The notes under the pieces are model-generated. The model was not told where the DNA came from and searched no databases. It saw only the letters and a list, made by a program, of their open reading frames with translations. From JBKEDS01 sp047975545 (GTDB lineage: Bacteria > Bacteroidota > Bacteroidia > Flavobacteriales > Flavobacteriaceae): DNA of 64,000 nt. Both the position numbers and the translations under genes were made by a program. Position 1 is the first letter of the stretch, and each line of letters opens with the position of its first letter. The DNA is taken from assembly GCA_047975545.1 (NCBI GenBank), contig JBKEDS010000007.1, positions 1 through 64,000 on the forward strand, given 5' to 3'. Positions 32,498-40,761 of the stretch are shown here, in pieces.

Positions 32498-34105
32498 TTA
32501 ATATTTTATCAGTTTTAATGCTTTAGATTGGCTTTCATTCTCAACTTCTACAAAATAAATTCCACTTGGCAAAACCGAAATATCTATTGGCGCATTATTA
32601 GCATATTTATCCAAACTTAAAACCAATTTTCCCAATGTATTATAAATAGAAATGGTATTATTTTGCAACACGCCATTAACAACAAAACTATGGGATGTTG
32701 GGTTGGGATACAGTACAACCGAATTATTTAAATTATCATTTTCCATAGACAACGTTGCGCTATACGCCTGCCAAAAATCGGGGATACCATACCCATATTG
32801 ATAATCGGGATTAGTGTATCTTGAAGCAGATTGGCGCACTAACTGCATAATTTCGGCATTGCTTTTATTGGGCAAGGCTTGTTTTAAGCAGGCCATGCCC
32901 CCAGCTATTATCGGGGAAGCAAACGAGGTACCCGTACCTGATGTAATAGTATTATTATCGTTTATAACACTTGTATTATGGCCTAATGCCATAACATCGG
33001 GTTTTATATATGATAACATTTCACTTCCTGTTGAGCTACCCGAAAAATATTCTCCCGATATATTTACAGATCCTATCGTAAACACATATTTCGAATCGGC
33101 TGGTGCATTTAAACCTCTTGACCCGTCGTTTCCTGCCGAATTAACCAGTAGCAATCCTTTTTGAAAAGCAATATTAGCACCTTTTGTTATAAAAGCAGTG
33201 TTGCCATCCATATCGGCATCTGAATACGAATAGTTTGGATTGGTGTAATACTTATACCCTAAAGATGTATTTATAACGTCAACACCAAGACTATCGGCTC
33301 GTTCTGCGGCCTCGACCCAATAGCTTTCTTCCACCGGGGTTTCACTGGAATTATCCTCAGTAATAAACAAATAATACGCAGCGTCCGGTGCCGTACCAAC
33401 ATATTCACCGTCTATATAAGCCGCCATGGTACTTAGCACTCCCGTTCCGTGGTTAGTTCTTTTACCGCCAGTGGTATACGTATAGACGTCTTCAACACGT
33501 CCAACAAAATCGTAAGTCCCTTTTATATTGTTGGCATTTCGTAAACGCTGAAAGGCTTCTATGGTGTTTACCCCAAGAAAACCATTATCCAAAACAGCGA
33601 CCGTAACACCGGAACCCGTAAAATCGGCTTCGTGTAGCTGGTCTATGCTTACCATTTCTATTTGATTAACGGCGTTACCATAATCAAAAACAGTATTTGT
33701 TTTCTGAAACTTGGATTCTGCTTTCTGTTTGACTTGTTTGCTATTCAAGGATCTATTAGCATAATCGATTGCACTAACAAAATTTAAATTAGACAAATTA
33801 CCGATATCACCCAAGCTTCCTTGAACATGTACGGCATTGAACCATTTAGATTTTGCCATAACGGTTATGCCCGTGGCAGCTTTAAGCTGTTCAATATAAT
33901 TTTCGTTTACGGGAACATCGCGCTCGTCTATTTCAATATTCTGAGCCGTTTTTCTATCAATGGCATCTTGGGATAAAATAGAAATTGGATTGGCCAATTT
34001 TGTGGAAACATCTTGCTTGTCCGTTAAGTATACCCAAGCATTTTCCTGTGCGTTTAGGGTGAAATTAGCCCAAAGACACCCTAATAGAATAACAATTTTT
34101 TTCAC
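32498..34105 (-). CDS. Subtilisin-like S8 serine peptidase secreted by T9SS
   Basis: The 535-residue product has a signal peptide (to about residue 20, LNAQ), a propeptide region to about 150, and an S8 domain with the full triad: D173 (VAVLDNGF), H219 (NHGTGVLSTMAAY) and S394 (GTGTSFASPIIAGG), plus N326 in NSAGNDGS. The end, about 466-535, is a T9SS type A sorting domain (LYPNPTSHSFVVNGV to SKALKLIKY). It is thus exported through T9SS, either to the cell surface or to the medium, as a broad protease. The sorting domain ends normally, in contrast to the damaged cargo gene at 19537-20385. Confidence 0.92.
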   Translation of the reverse strand: MKKIVILLGCLWANFTLNAQENAWVYLTDKQDVSTKLANPISILSQDAIDRKTAQNIEIDERDVPVNENYIEQLKAATGITVMAKSKWFNAVHVQGSLGDIGNLSNLNFVSAIDYANRSLNSKQVKQKAESKFQKTNTVFDYGNAVNQIEMVSIDQLHEADFTGSGVTVAVLDNGFLGVNTIEAFQRLRNANNIKGTYDFVGRVEDVYTYTTGGKRTNHGTGVLSTMAAYIDGEYVGTAPDAAYYLFITEDNSSETPVEESYWVEAAERADSLGVDVINTSLGYKYYTNPNYSYSDADMDGNTAFITKGANIAFQKGLLLVNSAGNDGSRGLNAPADSKYVFTIGSVNISGEYFSGSSTGSEMLSYIKPDVMALGHNTSVINDNNTITSGTGTSFASPIIAGGMACLKQALPNKSNAEIMQLVRQSASRYTNPDYQYGYGIPDFWQAYSATLSMENDNLNNSVVLYPNPTSHSFVVNGVLQNNTISIYNTLGKLVLSLDKYANNAPIDISVLPSGIYFVEVENESQSKALKLIKY

Positions 34106-34131
34106 CTGACTTGTTTTTAGTTGGTTGCAAG

Positions 34132-35319
34132 TTAATAAATTACACCCGAACCTACTAATTCATTTTTTAAATACCAAGCCACAAACTGGCCTTCGGTTAT
34201 GGCGGACTGTAAATTTTTAAAGGCGACGTACATACCTTCTTCTACTTTATAAAGCGTAGCATCTTGAAGCGGCTGCCTGTAACGTATCCTGGCCTCGACC
34301 TGCATGGTTTCATCTTCTTTTAAGGCCAAATCCTCCCGAACCCAATGTATATCGGTGTTAGCAACAAAAAGTGCTTTTTTAAACAAACCGGGGTGTTCTT
34401 TGCCCTGCCCCGTGTAAATTATATTGTTTGCGACATCGGTATCGATAACAAATAAGGGCTCGACCATTCCGCCTACGCCCAAGCCTTTCCGCTGGCCTTT
34501 GGTAAAATAATGGGCGCCTTGGTGTTTGCCCACGATTTTTCCATCGTTTAAATTATACTTTATTTTTCTGGATTGGTATTGCAGTTTTTCCTCGGTTGAA
34601 CGAAATTCGGGAACTGCTTCGGCATATAAAGCATTAGTACTGGAAACCTCGACAACAAGGCCTTCTTTGGGCTGTAATTGCTGTTGAAGAAAATCGGGCA
34701 GTTTTACCTTGCCTATAAAACAAAGTCCTTGGGAGTCTTTTTTTTCTGCGGTAACCAAATCCAACTTAGCGGCAATTTTCCTAACCTCGGGTTTTGTAAG
34801 CTCGCCTATTGGGAATAATGATTTTGCTAATTGTTGCTGCGACAACTGGCACAGAAAATAGGATTGGTCCTTGTTGCCATCGACCCCCGTAAGTAGTTGG
34901 TATATGTCCTTACCCGCTTTTTTAATGGTTCCTTTACGGCAATAATGCCCCGTGGCTACGTAATCGGCGCCAAGTTCCAGGGCTATATCCATAAATACAT
35001 CGAACTTAATTTCCCTGTTGCACAGCACGTCGGGGTTTGGCGTTCGGCCTTGTTCGTATTCCTTGAACATGTAATCTACTATGCGTTCTTTGTACTGCTG
35101 GCTTAAATCGACCGTTTGAAAGGGAATACCGAGTTTTTCGGCTACCAGCATGGCATCGTTGCTATCGTCCAACCACGGGCATTCGTTGGAAATGGTAACC
35201 GAATCGTCGTGCCAATTTTTCATAAACAAGCCAATAACCTCGTAGCCCTGCTGTTGCAACAAATATGCTGCTACGCTGGAATCGACACCTCCTGAAAGCC
35301 CTACTATAACTCGTTTCAT
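34132..35319 (-). CDS. mnmA: tRNA 2-thiouridine(34) synthase MnmA
   Basis: The 395-residue protein has the PP-loop GLSGGVDSSVAAYLL (residues 7-21), the two reactive cysteines C100 (NPDVLCNREIKF) and C200 (KKDSQGLCFIG), and the C-terminal beta-barrel domains. MnmA adenylates and then thiolates U34 of tRNA-Lys, tRNA-Glu and tRNA-Gln, improving decoding. Sulfur reaches it from a cysteine desulfurase through relay proteins, and one desulfurase is encoded at 6792-7943. The downstream T9SS subtilase follows by 26 bases, and co-transcription is possible though the functions are unrelated. Confidence 0.95.
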   Translation of the reverse strand: MKRVIVGLSGGVDSSVAAYLLQQQGYEVIGLFMKNWHDDSVTISNECPWLDDSNDAMLVAEKLGIPFQTVDLSQQYKERIVDYMFKEYEQGRTPNPDVLCNREIKFDVFMDIALELGADYVATGHYCRKGTIKKAGKDIYQLLTGVDGNKDQSYFLCQLSQQQLAKSLFPIGELTKPEVRKIAAKLDLVTAEKKDSQGLCFIGKVKLPDFLQQQLQPKEGLVVEVSSTNALYAEAVPEFRSTEEKLQYQSRKIKYNLNDGKIVGKHQGAHYFTKGQRKGLGVGGMVEPLFVIDTDVANNIIYTGQGKEHPGLFKKALFVANTDIHWVREDLALKEDETMQVEARIRYRQPLQDATLYKVEEGMYVAFKNLQSAITEGQFVAWYLKNELVGSGVIY

Positions 35320-35338
35320 TCTTCAAAAAATTATTTTG

Positions 35339-35346
35339 CAAAGATA
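35339..35346 (-). promoter_or_regulatory. Predicted -7 box for mnmA
   Basis: On the minus strand TATCTTTG is an exact TAnnTTTG match, 19 bases before the ATG at 35319. Confidence 0.45.
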
Positions 35347-35385
35347 ATGATTAATTTTGTTCGGGTTTCGGGTTTCGGGTTTTGC

Positions 35386-36072
35386 TTAAAATTCCTTTTG
35401 TTCTTTTAGTTTTCCGTTTTCGTAGAATTTCCAAAGCCCCGATTTTTTATCGTTTTTGTATTGGCCTTCTGCGGTTAGCTCGCCTTTTGCCGAATATTGT
35501 TTGGCTATCCCTTCTAATTTTCCTTCAATATAGCTTAGCTCGCTTATTAACACGTTTTCTTTTGAATATAGCATGGATTGGCCGTTCAATTTTCCATTTT
35601 TATAGTGTTGGGTTTCGGCTATTTTTCCATTGGGGTAATACACGGTACGCTCGCCCGATAAATTTCCCGAATTATCGTAATGCTCGATCGTTAGCAGTGC
35701 GTTGGAGTCTTTTTGGTAATAGGCCCAGGCACCAATATAGGTTTTGCCCTGCATGTTGCCCTGGCTTATTGTTTTTCCGTTGGAAGCCAGGAATTTTACC
35801 TCGGCAATATCGGTATCGGGGCTAAACAGTTTGGTTGCCGTTAAAACGGGTTTGCCTTTTATGTTTTTATAAAATTTGAACAACCCGGTTTCCTTGCCGT
35901 GCAAAAATTCGCCTTCGTAGCGCAAAACCTCCGTTCCTTCAAAATTTTTCTTCCAAATACCGTGGCGTTTGCCGTTGGCATCTAACTGGTTTGTGGTTTG
36001 CGAAAAAACCATAAAACCAAGACACAAATGAATGCCTATTATTAGTGTTTTTGTAGTTATTTTTTTTAACAT
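35386..36072 (-). CDS. MORN-repeat protein, secreted (YwqK-like)
   Basis: The 228-residue product has a signal peptide (ending MVFSQ) and at least six repeats of the toxin-antitoxin YwqK/MORN pattern: GKRHGIWKKNFEGT, GEFLHGKETGLFKFYKN, GERTVYYPNGKIAETQHYKN, GKLNGQSMLYSKENV, GKLEGIAKQYSAKGELTAEG, KSGLWKFYENGKLKEQ. Each unit forms a beta hairpin; such arrays bind lipids or proteins. Despite the family label, no toxin gene is adjacent and the signal peptide makes an antitoxin role unlikely. The function is unknown. Confidence 0.82.
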   Translation of the reverse strand: MLKKITTKTLIIGIHLCLGFMVFSQTTNQLDANGKRHGIWKKNFEGTEVLRYEGEFLHGKETGLFKFYKNIKGKPVLTATKLFSPDTDIAEVKFLASNGKTISQGNMQGKTYIGAWAYYQKDSNALLTIEHYDNSGNLSGERTVYYPNGKIAETQHYKNGKLNGQSMLYSKENVLISELSYIEGKLEGIAKQYSAKGELTAEGQYKNDKKSGLWKFYENGKLKEQKEF

Positions 36073-36138
36073 TAGTTACTGTTTTAATCTATAAACCGCT
36101 AAGATTTTAAAACCTTGCAGGATTGTGTTTGCCATACA

Positions 36139-36166
36139 AAAAAGCCGCCCAAACAGGCGGCTTTAA
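36139..36166 (-). terminator. Terminator of yidC
   Basis: The stem AAAGCCGCC/GGCGGCTTT with a six-base loop is followed on the minus strand by a T-run (TTTTTTGT). It lies immediately after the yidC stop. Confidence 0.88.
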
Positions 36167-36168
36167 AA

Positions 36169-38067
36169 TTACTTTTTACGCTTTTGTTGGGTTTGGCGTT
36201 GTTGTTCGGCCTGCTCCATCATTTCTTTCATTTTTTGTTGGAAACGGCTTTCTTTTTTTGGCTTCTTTTTATTTTCCTGAATTTGGGCATGGATTTTATC
36301 CTCATCCAAAATATAGTTTTTAATTACCAAGATAATACCAATACTAATAAGGTTGGACACAAAGTAGTACAAACTCAAGCCCGAGGCGTAGTTGTTAAAG
36401 AAAAACAGCATCATTATTGGCGAAAAGTACATCATGTACTTCATCATTTTGGCCATATCGGGCATGCCTTCCTGCGTGGGTTGCGATGCCATTTGGTCGC
36501 CCGTAGTTAAGCGCATGTAAAAGAAAATAGCCACCGATGCCAATATGGGGAACAAACTTACGTGATCGCCATAAAACGGGATTTTAAAGGGTAGTTCGGC
36601 AATGGTATCATAGGACGATAAATCGTCGGCCCACAGGAATTTTTTCTGCCTTAAATCGAACATCGAGGGAAAAAACTGGAACAGCGCATAAAATACGGGC
36701 AATTGTATTAATGCCGGTATACAGCCCGCCATAGGGCTTGCTCCCGCTTTGGTTTGCAGCGCCATGGTTTCTTGTTGCGCCTTCATTTTGTTGTCCTTGT
36801 ACTTTTCGCGTATTTCGTCCAGTTCGGGCTTTAAAATTTTCATTTTGGCCTGCGACAAAAACTGCTTGTACTGCACGAACGACATAAGCAGCTTAATTAA
36901 AATAGTCATAACAATAATGGCTATACCATAAGGCAAAAAGCTACTTAAAAAGCTAAATAGCGGAATAAACAAATAACGGTTTATCCACCCGAAAATACCC
37001 CAGCCCAGTGGCACCAGCTCATCTAAATTTCTACCGTAGGCATCCAACAGTTTATAATCGCTGGGGCCATAAAACCAATCCATGTTTTGGTTAAGCTCGC
37101 CACCCGAAAGCGCCAAGGGCATTTTGGCCGTAAAGGCTTTGGTGTACAGGGTATCCACATCTTCGTCCAATACCAAATTTTTGGCCGTTAGGGTCGTGGT
37201 TTTAAACGGTGTATCGGTTAGTAATACCGACGAAAAGAAGTGTTGTTTATAGCCAATCCACGTAACATCCTCAATGGTTTCCTCGGAATCCCTTGCGCCC
37301 GTGTAATCGTCTTTTCCGCCATCGTATTCGTAATGAATATCGGTGTATCGGTTTTCGTAGCTAATACTTTTGGCATGGCGATAACCTTTTAAGTCCCAAT
37401 CGAGGTTAATAGGCTGCGAGGCGTTAAACACATCGCTTAAACCTTGCGAACGCAGGGTAAAGCCCATCATGTAATCGCCTTGTTTTATTTCGTAGCGGTA
37501 TTCCAAAAACTTACTTTCGGATACTTTTAGCTTCATGGAAACCACGGTAATATCGCCGTTTTTGGTTACCGTTGGTTCGAACAGCAAATCCTTGGTGTTT
37601 AAAATACGGCTGTCGGTTGTTCCAAAATTAATATTGAAATTGGCATTGCCATCCTTTATTAAATAGATGGGTTGGTTGTTGAAATCGACAAATTCCTTCA
37701 GTTTAACTTCGGATAAATAACCGCCCTTATTGCTGAATTTTAGGGCAAGAATATCGCTTTCAACAGCGGTTTCGCCTTCCGTGGTTTTTATTGCCGAATA
37801 GGCAAAAGCACCCAATTTATTTTTTAGGCCTACAAGTTTTAACGAATCTGAAAGTTGTTCGGGTTGCTGAAAATCTTGCGCCGTGGTTGTAAGTGTGTCT
37901 TGTTGCTCTTGCGCCTTTTGCTGGGCTTCAACTTGTTCTTGCTTGGCTTTTTCTTGAGCTTCAAGCTCTTCTTGGGAGGGTTGGTTTTGCCAAAGCATAA
38001 ACATTAATATTCCGAAAATAAGCACAAAGCCTATTACCGAATTCAGGTCTAATTTCTTTTCTTCCAT
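36169..38067 (-). CDS. yidC: Membrane protein insertase YidC
   Basis: The 632-residue protein begins with a transmembrane helix (VIGFVLIFGILMFMLWQNQP), followed by a Gln/Glu-rich linker and the large periplasmic beta-domain (about 100-350). The conserved Oxa1-type membrane domain follows (YGIAIIVMTILIKLLMSFVQ, with YALFQFFPSMFDLRQKKFLW), and a basic tail ends it. It inserts inner-membrane proteins, alone or with SecYEG. pyrG lies upstream on the same strand with a 165-base spacer, a common flavobacterial pairing. The terminator directly after the stop marks the end of this unit. Confidence 0.96.
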   Translation of the reverse strand: MEEKKLDLNSVIGFVLIFGILMFMLWQNQPSQEELEAQEKAKQEQVEAQQKAQEQQDTLTTTAQDFQQPEQLSDSLKLVGLKNKLGAFAYSAIKTTEGETAVESDILALKFSNKGGYLSEVKLKEFVDFNNQPIYLIKDGNANFNINFGTTDSRILNTKDLLFEPTVTKNGDITVVSMKLKVSESKFLEYRYEIKQGDYMMGFTLRSQGLSDVFNASQPINLDWDLKGYRHAKSISYENRYTDIHYEYDGGKDDYTGARDSEETIEDVTWIGYKQHFFSSVLLTDTPFKTTTLTAKNLVLDEDVDTLYTKAFTAKMPLALSGGELNQNMDWFYGPSDYKLLDAYGRNLDELVPLGWGIFGWINRYLFIPLFSFLSSFLPYGIAIIVMTILIKLLMSFVQYKQFLSQAKMKILKPELDEIREKYKDNKMKAQQETMALQTKAGASPMAGCIPALIQLPVFYALFQFFPSMFDLRQKKFLWADDLSSYDTIAELPFKIPFYGDHVSLFPILASVAIFFYMRLTTGDQMASQPTQEGMPDMAKMMKYMMYFSPIMMLFFFNNYASGLSLYYFVSNLISIGIILVIKNYILDEDKIHAQIQENKKKPKKESRFQQKMKEMMEQAEQQRQTQQKRKK

Positions 38068-38097
38068 TTATACGTTTTATATTTTTTTTTGATGTGG

Positions 38098-38114
38098 TTT
38101 CGACAGGCTCAGCC
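38098..38114. repeat. Short dispersed repeat TTTCGACAGGCTCAGCC
   Basis: This is the partner of the reverse-complement motif at 29801-29817. It lies in the spacer between pyrG and yidC, 30 bases upstream of the yidC start. Confidence 0.5.
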
Positions 38115-38232
38115 AACGATTTAATTCATTTCGACACGTTTCAATACATTCAACATATGAACTCAGCTATCGATTTTGAAATTTTTATCGTTTCAAAAAA
38201 TTTTTATTTGTTATTCAAAAAACAATCCAATT

Positions 38233-39873
38233 TTAATTTTGTGCCAATCTGGCATTTGTATTTTTCTTTTTAAAGTTTAGGGCCGCCTTAACAAAGCCCA
38301 CAAATAAGGGGTGCGGATTGGCTACGGTACTTTTATATTCGGGGTGGTACTGTACGCCCACAAACCAAGGATGGCTGGGCAGTTCCACGATTTCCACCAA
38401 GCCCGTATCGGGGTTTAGGCCTGTGGCTTTCATGCCTGCGGCCTCAATGGCTTCTTTATATTTGCCGTTAAACTCGTAGCGGTGCCTGTGGCGTTCGCTT
38501 ATATGCTCGGATTTGTAAATGTTGCTTACTATGCTACCCATTTTCAAATCGCAGTTCCAAGCGCCTAAACGCATGGTGCCGCCCTTGTGGGTTACGGTTT
38601 TCTGGCTTGCCATTAAATCGATTACCGGGTTTTTGGTATTGGGCGTCATTTCGGTCGAGTCGGCATCTTTTAAACCGAGAACGTTTCTGGAAAACTCGAT
38701 AACCGCCATTTGCATGCCCAAACAAATTCCGAAATAGGGAATATTGTTTTCGCGCACGTACTTTACGGCATCAATTTTGCCTTCTATGCCACGCTCGCCA
38801 AATCCGGGCGCTACCAAAACGCCGTCGAGGTGCCCCAGTTTTAAGGCCACGTTGTCTTGGTTTATGTATTCGGAGTGTACCGATTCTACATTTACCTTTA
38901 CCTCGTTTTCGGCCCCGGCATGGATAAAGGCTTCGAGAATAGATTTATAGGAATCCTGCAACTCTACATATTTCCCAATTAAACCAATGGTTATTTCTGT
39001 TTTAGGGTTTTTATGGCGTTTTAAAAAGGCATTCCATTTGGCAATATCGGGGGTTGAGGATTTTAAGCCTAATTTTTTAAGTACCACTTTATCCAAGCCT
39101 TGTTCCAACATTAAATTGGGCACATCGTAAATGGTCGAGGCATCGATGGATTGTATTACGGCTTCTTCCCTAACGTTACAGAACAATGCTAATTTACGGC
39201 GCAAATCGGCTGGTAAATCGTGCTCGGTACGGCATACCAAAATATCGGCCTGTACGCCGCTTTCCATTAGGGTTTTTACGCTGTGCTGCGTGGGCTTGGT
39301 TTTTAGTTCGCCCGCTGCGGCCAAAAACGGCACTAAGGTTAGGTGGATAACAATGCCGTTATTTTCGCCCAAATCCCAGCGTAATTGGCGTACGGCCTCG
39401 ATGTATGGCAGGGATTCTATATCGCCTACCGTGCCGCCGATTTCGGTTATAATAATATCGTAATCGCCAGACTTGCCAAGTTGTTGGATGCGGTGTTTAA
39501 TTTCGTCGGTTATATGCGGAATAACCTGAACGGTTTTTCCAAGGAATTCGCCTTTGCGTTCTTTTTCAATAACACTTTGGTAAATACGCCCCGTGGTTAC
39601 GTTATTGGCTTGGCTTGTGGGTACGTTTAAAAAGCGCTCGTAGTGGCCCAGGTCCAAATCGGTTTCGGCACCGTCTTCGGTAACGTAACATTCGCCATGC
39701 TCGTAGGGGTTTAGTGTTCCCGGGTCTACGTTAATGTACGGGTCTAACTTTTGAATGGTTACACGGTAACCCTGTGCCTGTAATAATTTGGCCAGCGAGG
39801 CCGCTATAATGCCTTTTCCTAATGAAGATGTAACGCCTCCGGTTACAAAAATGTATTTTGCTTTACTTGTCAT
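38233..39873 (-). CDS. pyrG: CTP synthase
   Basis: The 546-residue enzyme has an N-terminal synthetase domain (KYIFVTGGVTSSLGKGIIAA, with the P-loop, and QKLDPYINVDPGTLNPYEHG) and a C-terminal class I glutamine amidotransferase domain from about residue 300. The nucleophilic Cys is in YFGICLGMQM and the His-Glu pair in VQYHPEYKS. It aminates UTP to CTP using glutamine and ATP. The length is standard and no residue is missing. Its promoter -7 box lies 20 bases upstream of the start. Confidence 0.97.
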   Translation of the reverse strand: MTSKAKYIFVTGGVTSSLGKGIIAASLAKLLQAQGYRVTIQKLDPYINVDPGTLNPYEHGECYVTEDGAETDLDLGHYERFLNVPTSQANNVTTGRIYQSVIEKERKGEFLGKTVQVIPHITDEIKHRIQQLGKSGDYDIIITEIGGTVGDIESLPYIEAVRQLRWDLGENNGIVIHLTLVPFLAAAGELKTKPTQHSVKTLMESGVQADILVCRTEHDLPADLRRKLALFCNVREEAVIQSIDASTIYDVPNLMLEQGLDKVVLKKLGLKSSTPDIAKWNAFLKRHKNPKTEITIGLIGKYVELQDSYKSILEAFIHAGAENEVKVNVESVHSEYINQDNVALKLGHLDGVLVAPGFGERGIEGKIDAVKYVRENNIPYFGICLGMQMAVIEFSRNVLGLKDADSTEMTPNTKNPVIDLMASQKTVTHKGGTMRLGAWNCDLKMGSIVSNIYKSEHISERHRHRYEFNGKYKEAIEAAGMKATGLNPDTGLVEIVELPSHPWFVGVQYHPEYKSTVANPHPLFVGFVKAALNFKKKNTNARLAQN

Positions 39874-39893
39874 GTTGCGCTTTTAAACGCAGG

Positions 39894-39901
39894 CAAATTT
39901 A
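39894..39901 (-). promoter_or_regulatory. Predicted -7 box for pyrG
   Basis: On the minus strand TAAATTTG matches TAnnTTTG, 20 bases before the pyrG ATG. The region is AT-rich, so chance matches are possible. Confidence 0.35.
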
Positions 39902-39956
39902 CAAAATTAAAACAGTTATTTAAGAAAAGATTTTTAGTTATTTATTTGGGGTTATC

Positions 39957-40002
39957 AACAAAAAAACAAGGACTGCTAAAATACAGGCTGCCCTTGTTTT
40001 TT
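39957..40002 (-). terminator. Terminator of the two-component operon
   Basis: The A-rich arm AAAAAACAAGG pairs with CCTTGTTTTTT, leaving a loop of about 20 bases with a small inner pairing. On the minus strand it lies about 50 bases after the response-regulator stop. Confidence 0.7.
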
Positions 40003-40053
40003 TGATTAACGAAATTATGAATTTGTTAATTGTTATCGGGTTTTAATTCAATG

Positions 40054-40758
40054 CTACTCGTTTACCACCAACCTAAAGCCTTCGCCGTGGATGTTTAAAA
40101 TTTCCACTTTTTCGTCCTGCTTTAAGTATTTTCGCAACTTGGCTATGTACACGTCCATACTGCGGGAGGTAAAGTAATTATCGTCGCGCCATATTTTGGT
40201 GAGTGCCAATTCGCGTGGCATTAAATCGTTTTCGTGCAAGGCCAATAGGCGTAATAATTCGTTTTCTTTTGGCGATAGTTTTATGGGTTCGCCACCGTTG
40301 AAACGCAAAAATCGCAGTTTGGAGTTTAAATCGAAACGCCCGATTTTAAATTCGAATTGTTTACTGTCGGAAACCGTTTCGGTAGCCTTGCGCTGCATAA
40401 TGGCCTTTATTTTCATGAGCAGCACCTCGCTGTCGAAGGGTTTGTTCAGGTAGTCATCGGCGCCTACTTTGTAGCCTTTTAGCACGTCTTCCTTCATGGT
40501 TTTGGCGGTTAGGAACACGATTGGTACATCGGTGTTTTTTTCGCGTATTTCTTTTGCTAACGTAAAACCGTCCTTATAGGGCATCATAACGTCCAAGATG
40601 CACAAATCGAAATCGTCTTTTTTAAATTTCTCAAAGCCTTCCATACCGTTTTTGGCGTGGGTAACGTCGTAATCGTTCATAACGAGATAGTCCTTGAGAA
40701 TGGTTCCAAAATTCGGGTCGTCTTCTACCAGTAATATTTTCTTTTTAATTTCTTCCAT
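40054..40758 (-). CDS. OmpR-family response regulator
   Basis: The 234-residue protein has a receiver domain (1-120) with acidic pocket E12/D13/D14, phosphoacceptor D56 (LCILDVMMPYKDG), Thr/Lys switch residues in VFLTAKTM and the lysine in DYLNKPF. A winged-helix OmpR/PhoB DNA-binding domain follows (SPKENELLRLLALHENDLMP to LRKYLKQDEKVEILNIHGEG). It follows the kinase gene with 3 bases between, so they are a cognate pair. It resembles the flavobacterial RprY-type regulators. The regulated genes and the signal are not shown by sequence. Confidence 0.93.
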   Translation of the reverse strand: MEEIKKKILLVEDDPNFGTILKDYLVMNDYDVTHAKNGMEGFEKFKKDDFDLCILDVMMPYKDGFTLAKEIREKNTDVPIVFLTAKTMKEDVLKGYKVGADDYLNKPFDSEVLLMKIKAIMQRKATETVSDSKQFEFKIGRFDLNSKLRFLRFNGGEPIKLSPKENELLRLLALHENDLMPRELALTKIWRDDNYFTSRSMDVYIAKLRKYLKQDEKVEILNIHGEGFRLVVNE

Positions 40759-40761
40759 AAT

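Noticed and set aside
35386..36072. MORN/YwqK protein as antitoxin of a toxin-antitoxin pair
   Set aside because: It has a signal peptide and no small toxin gene next to it.
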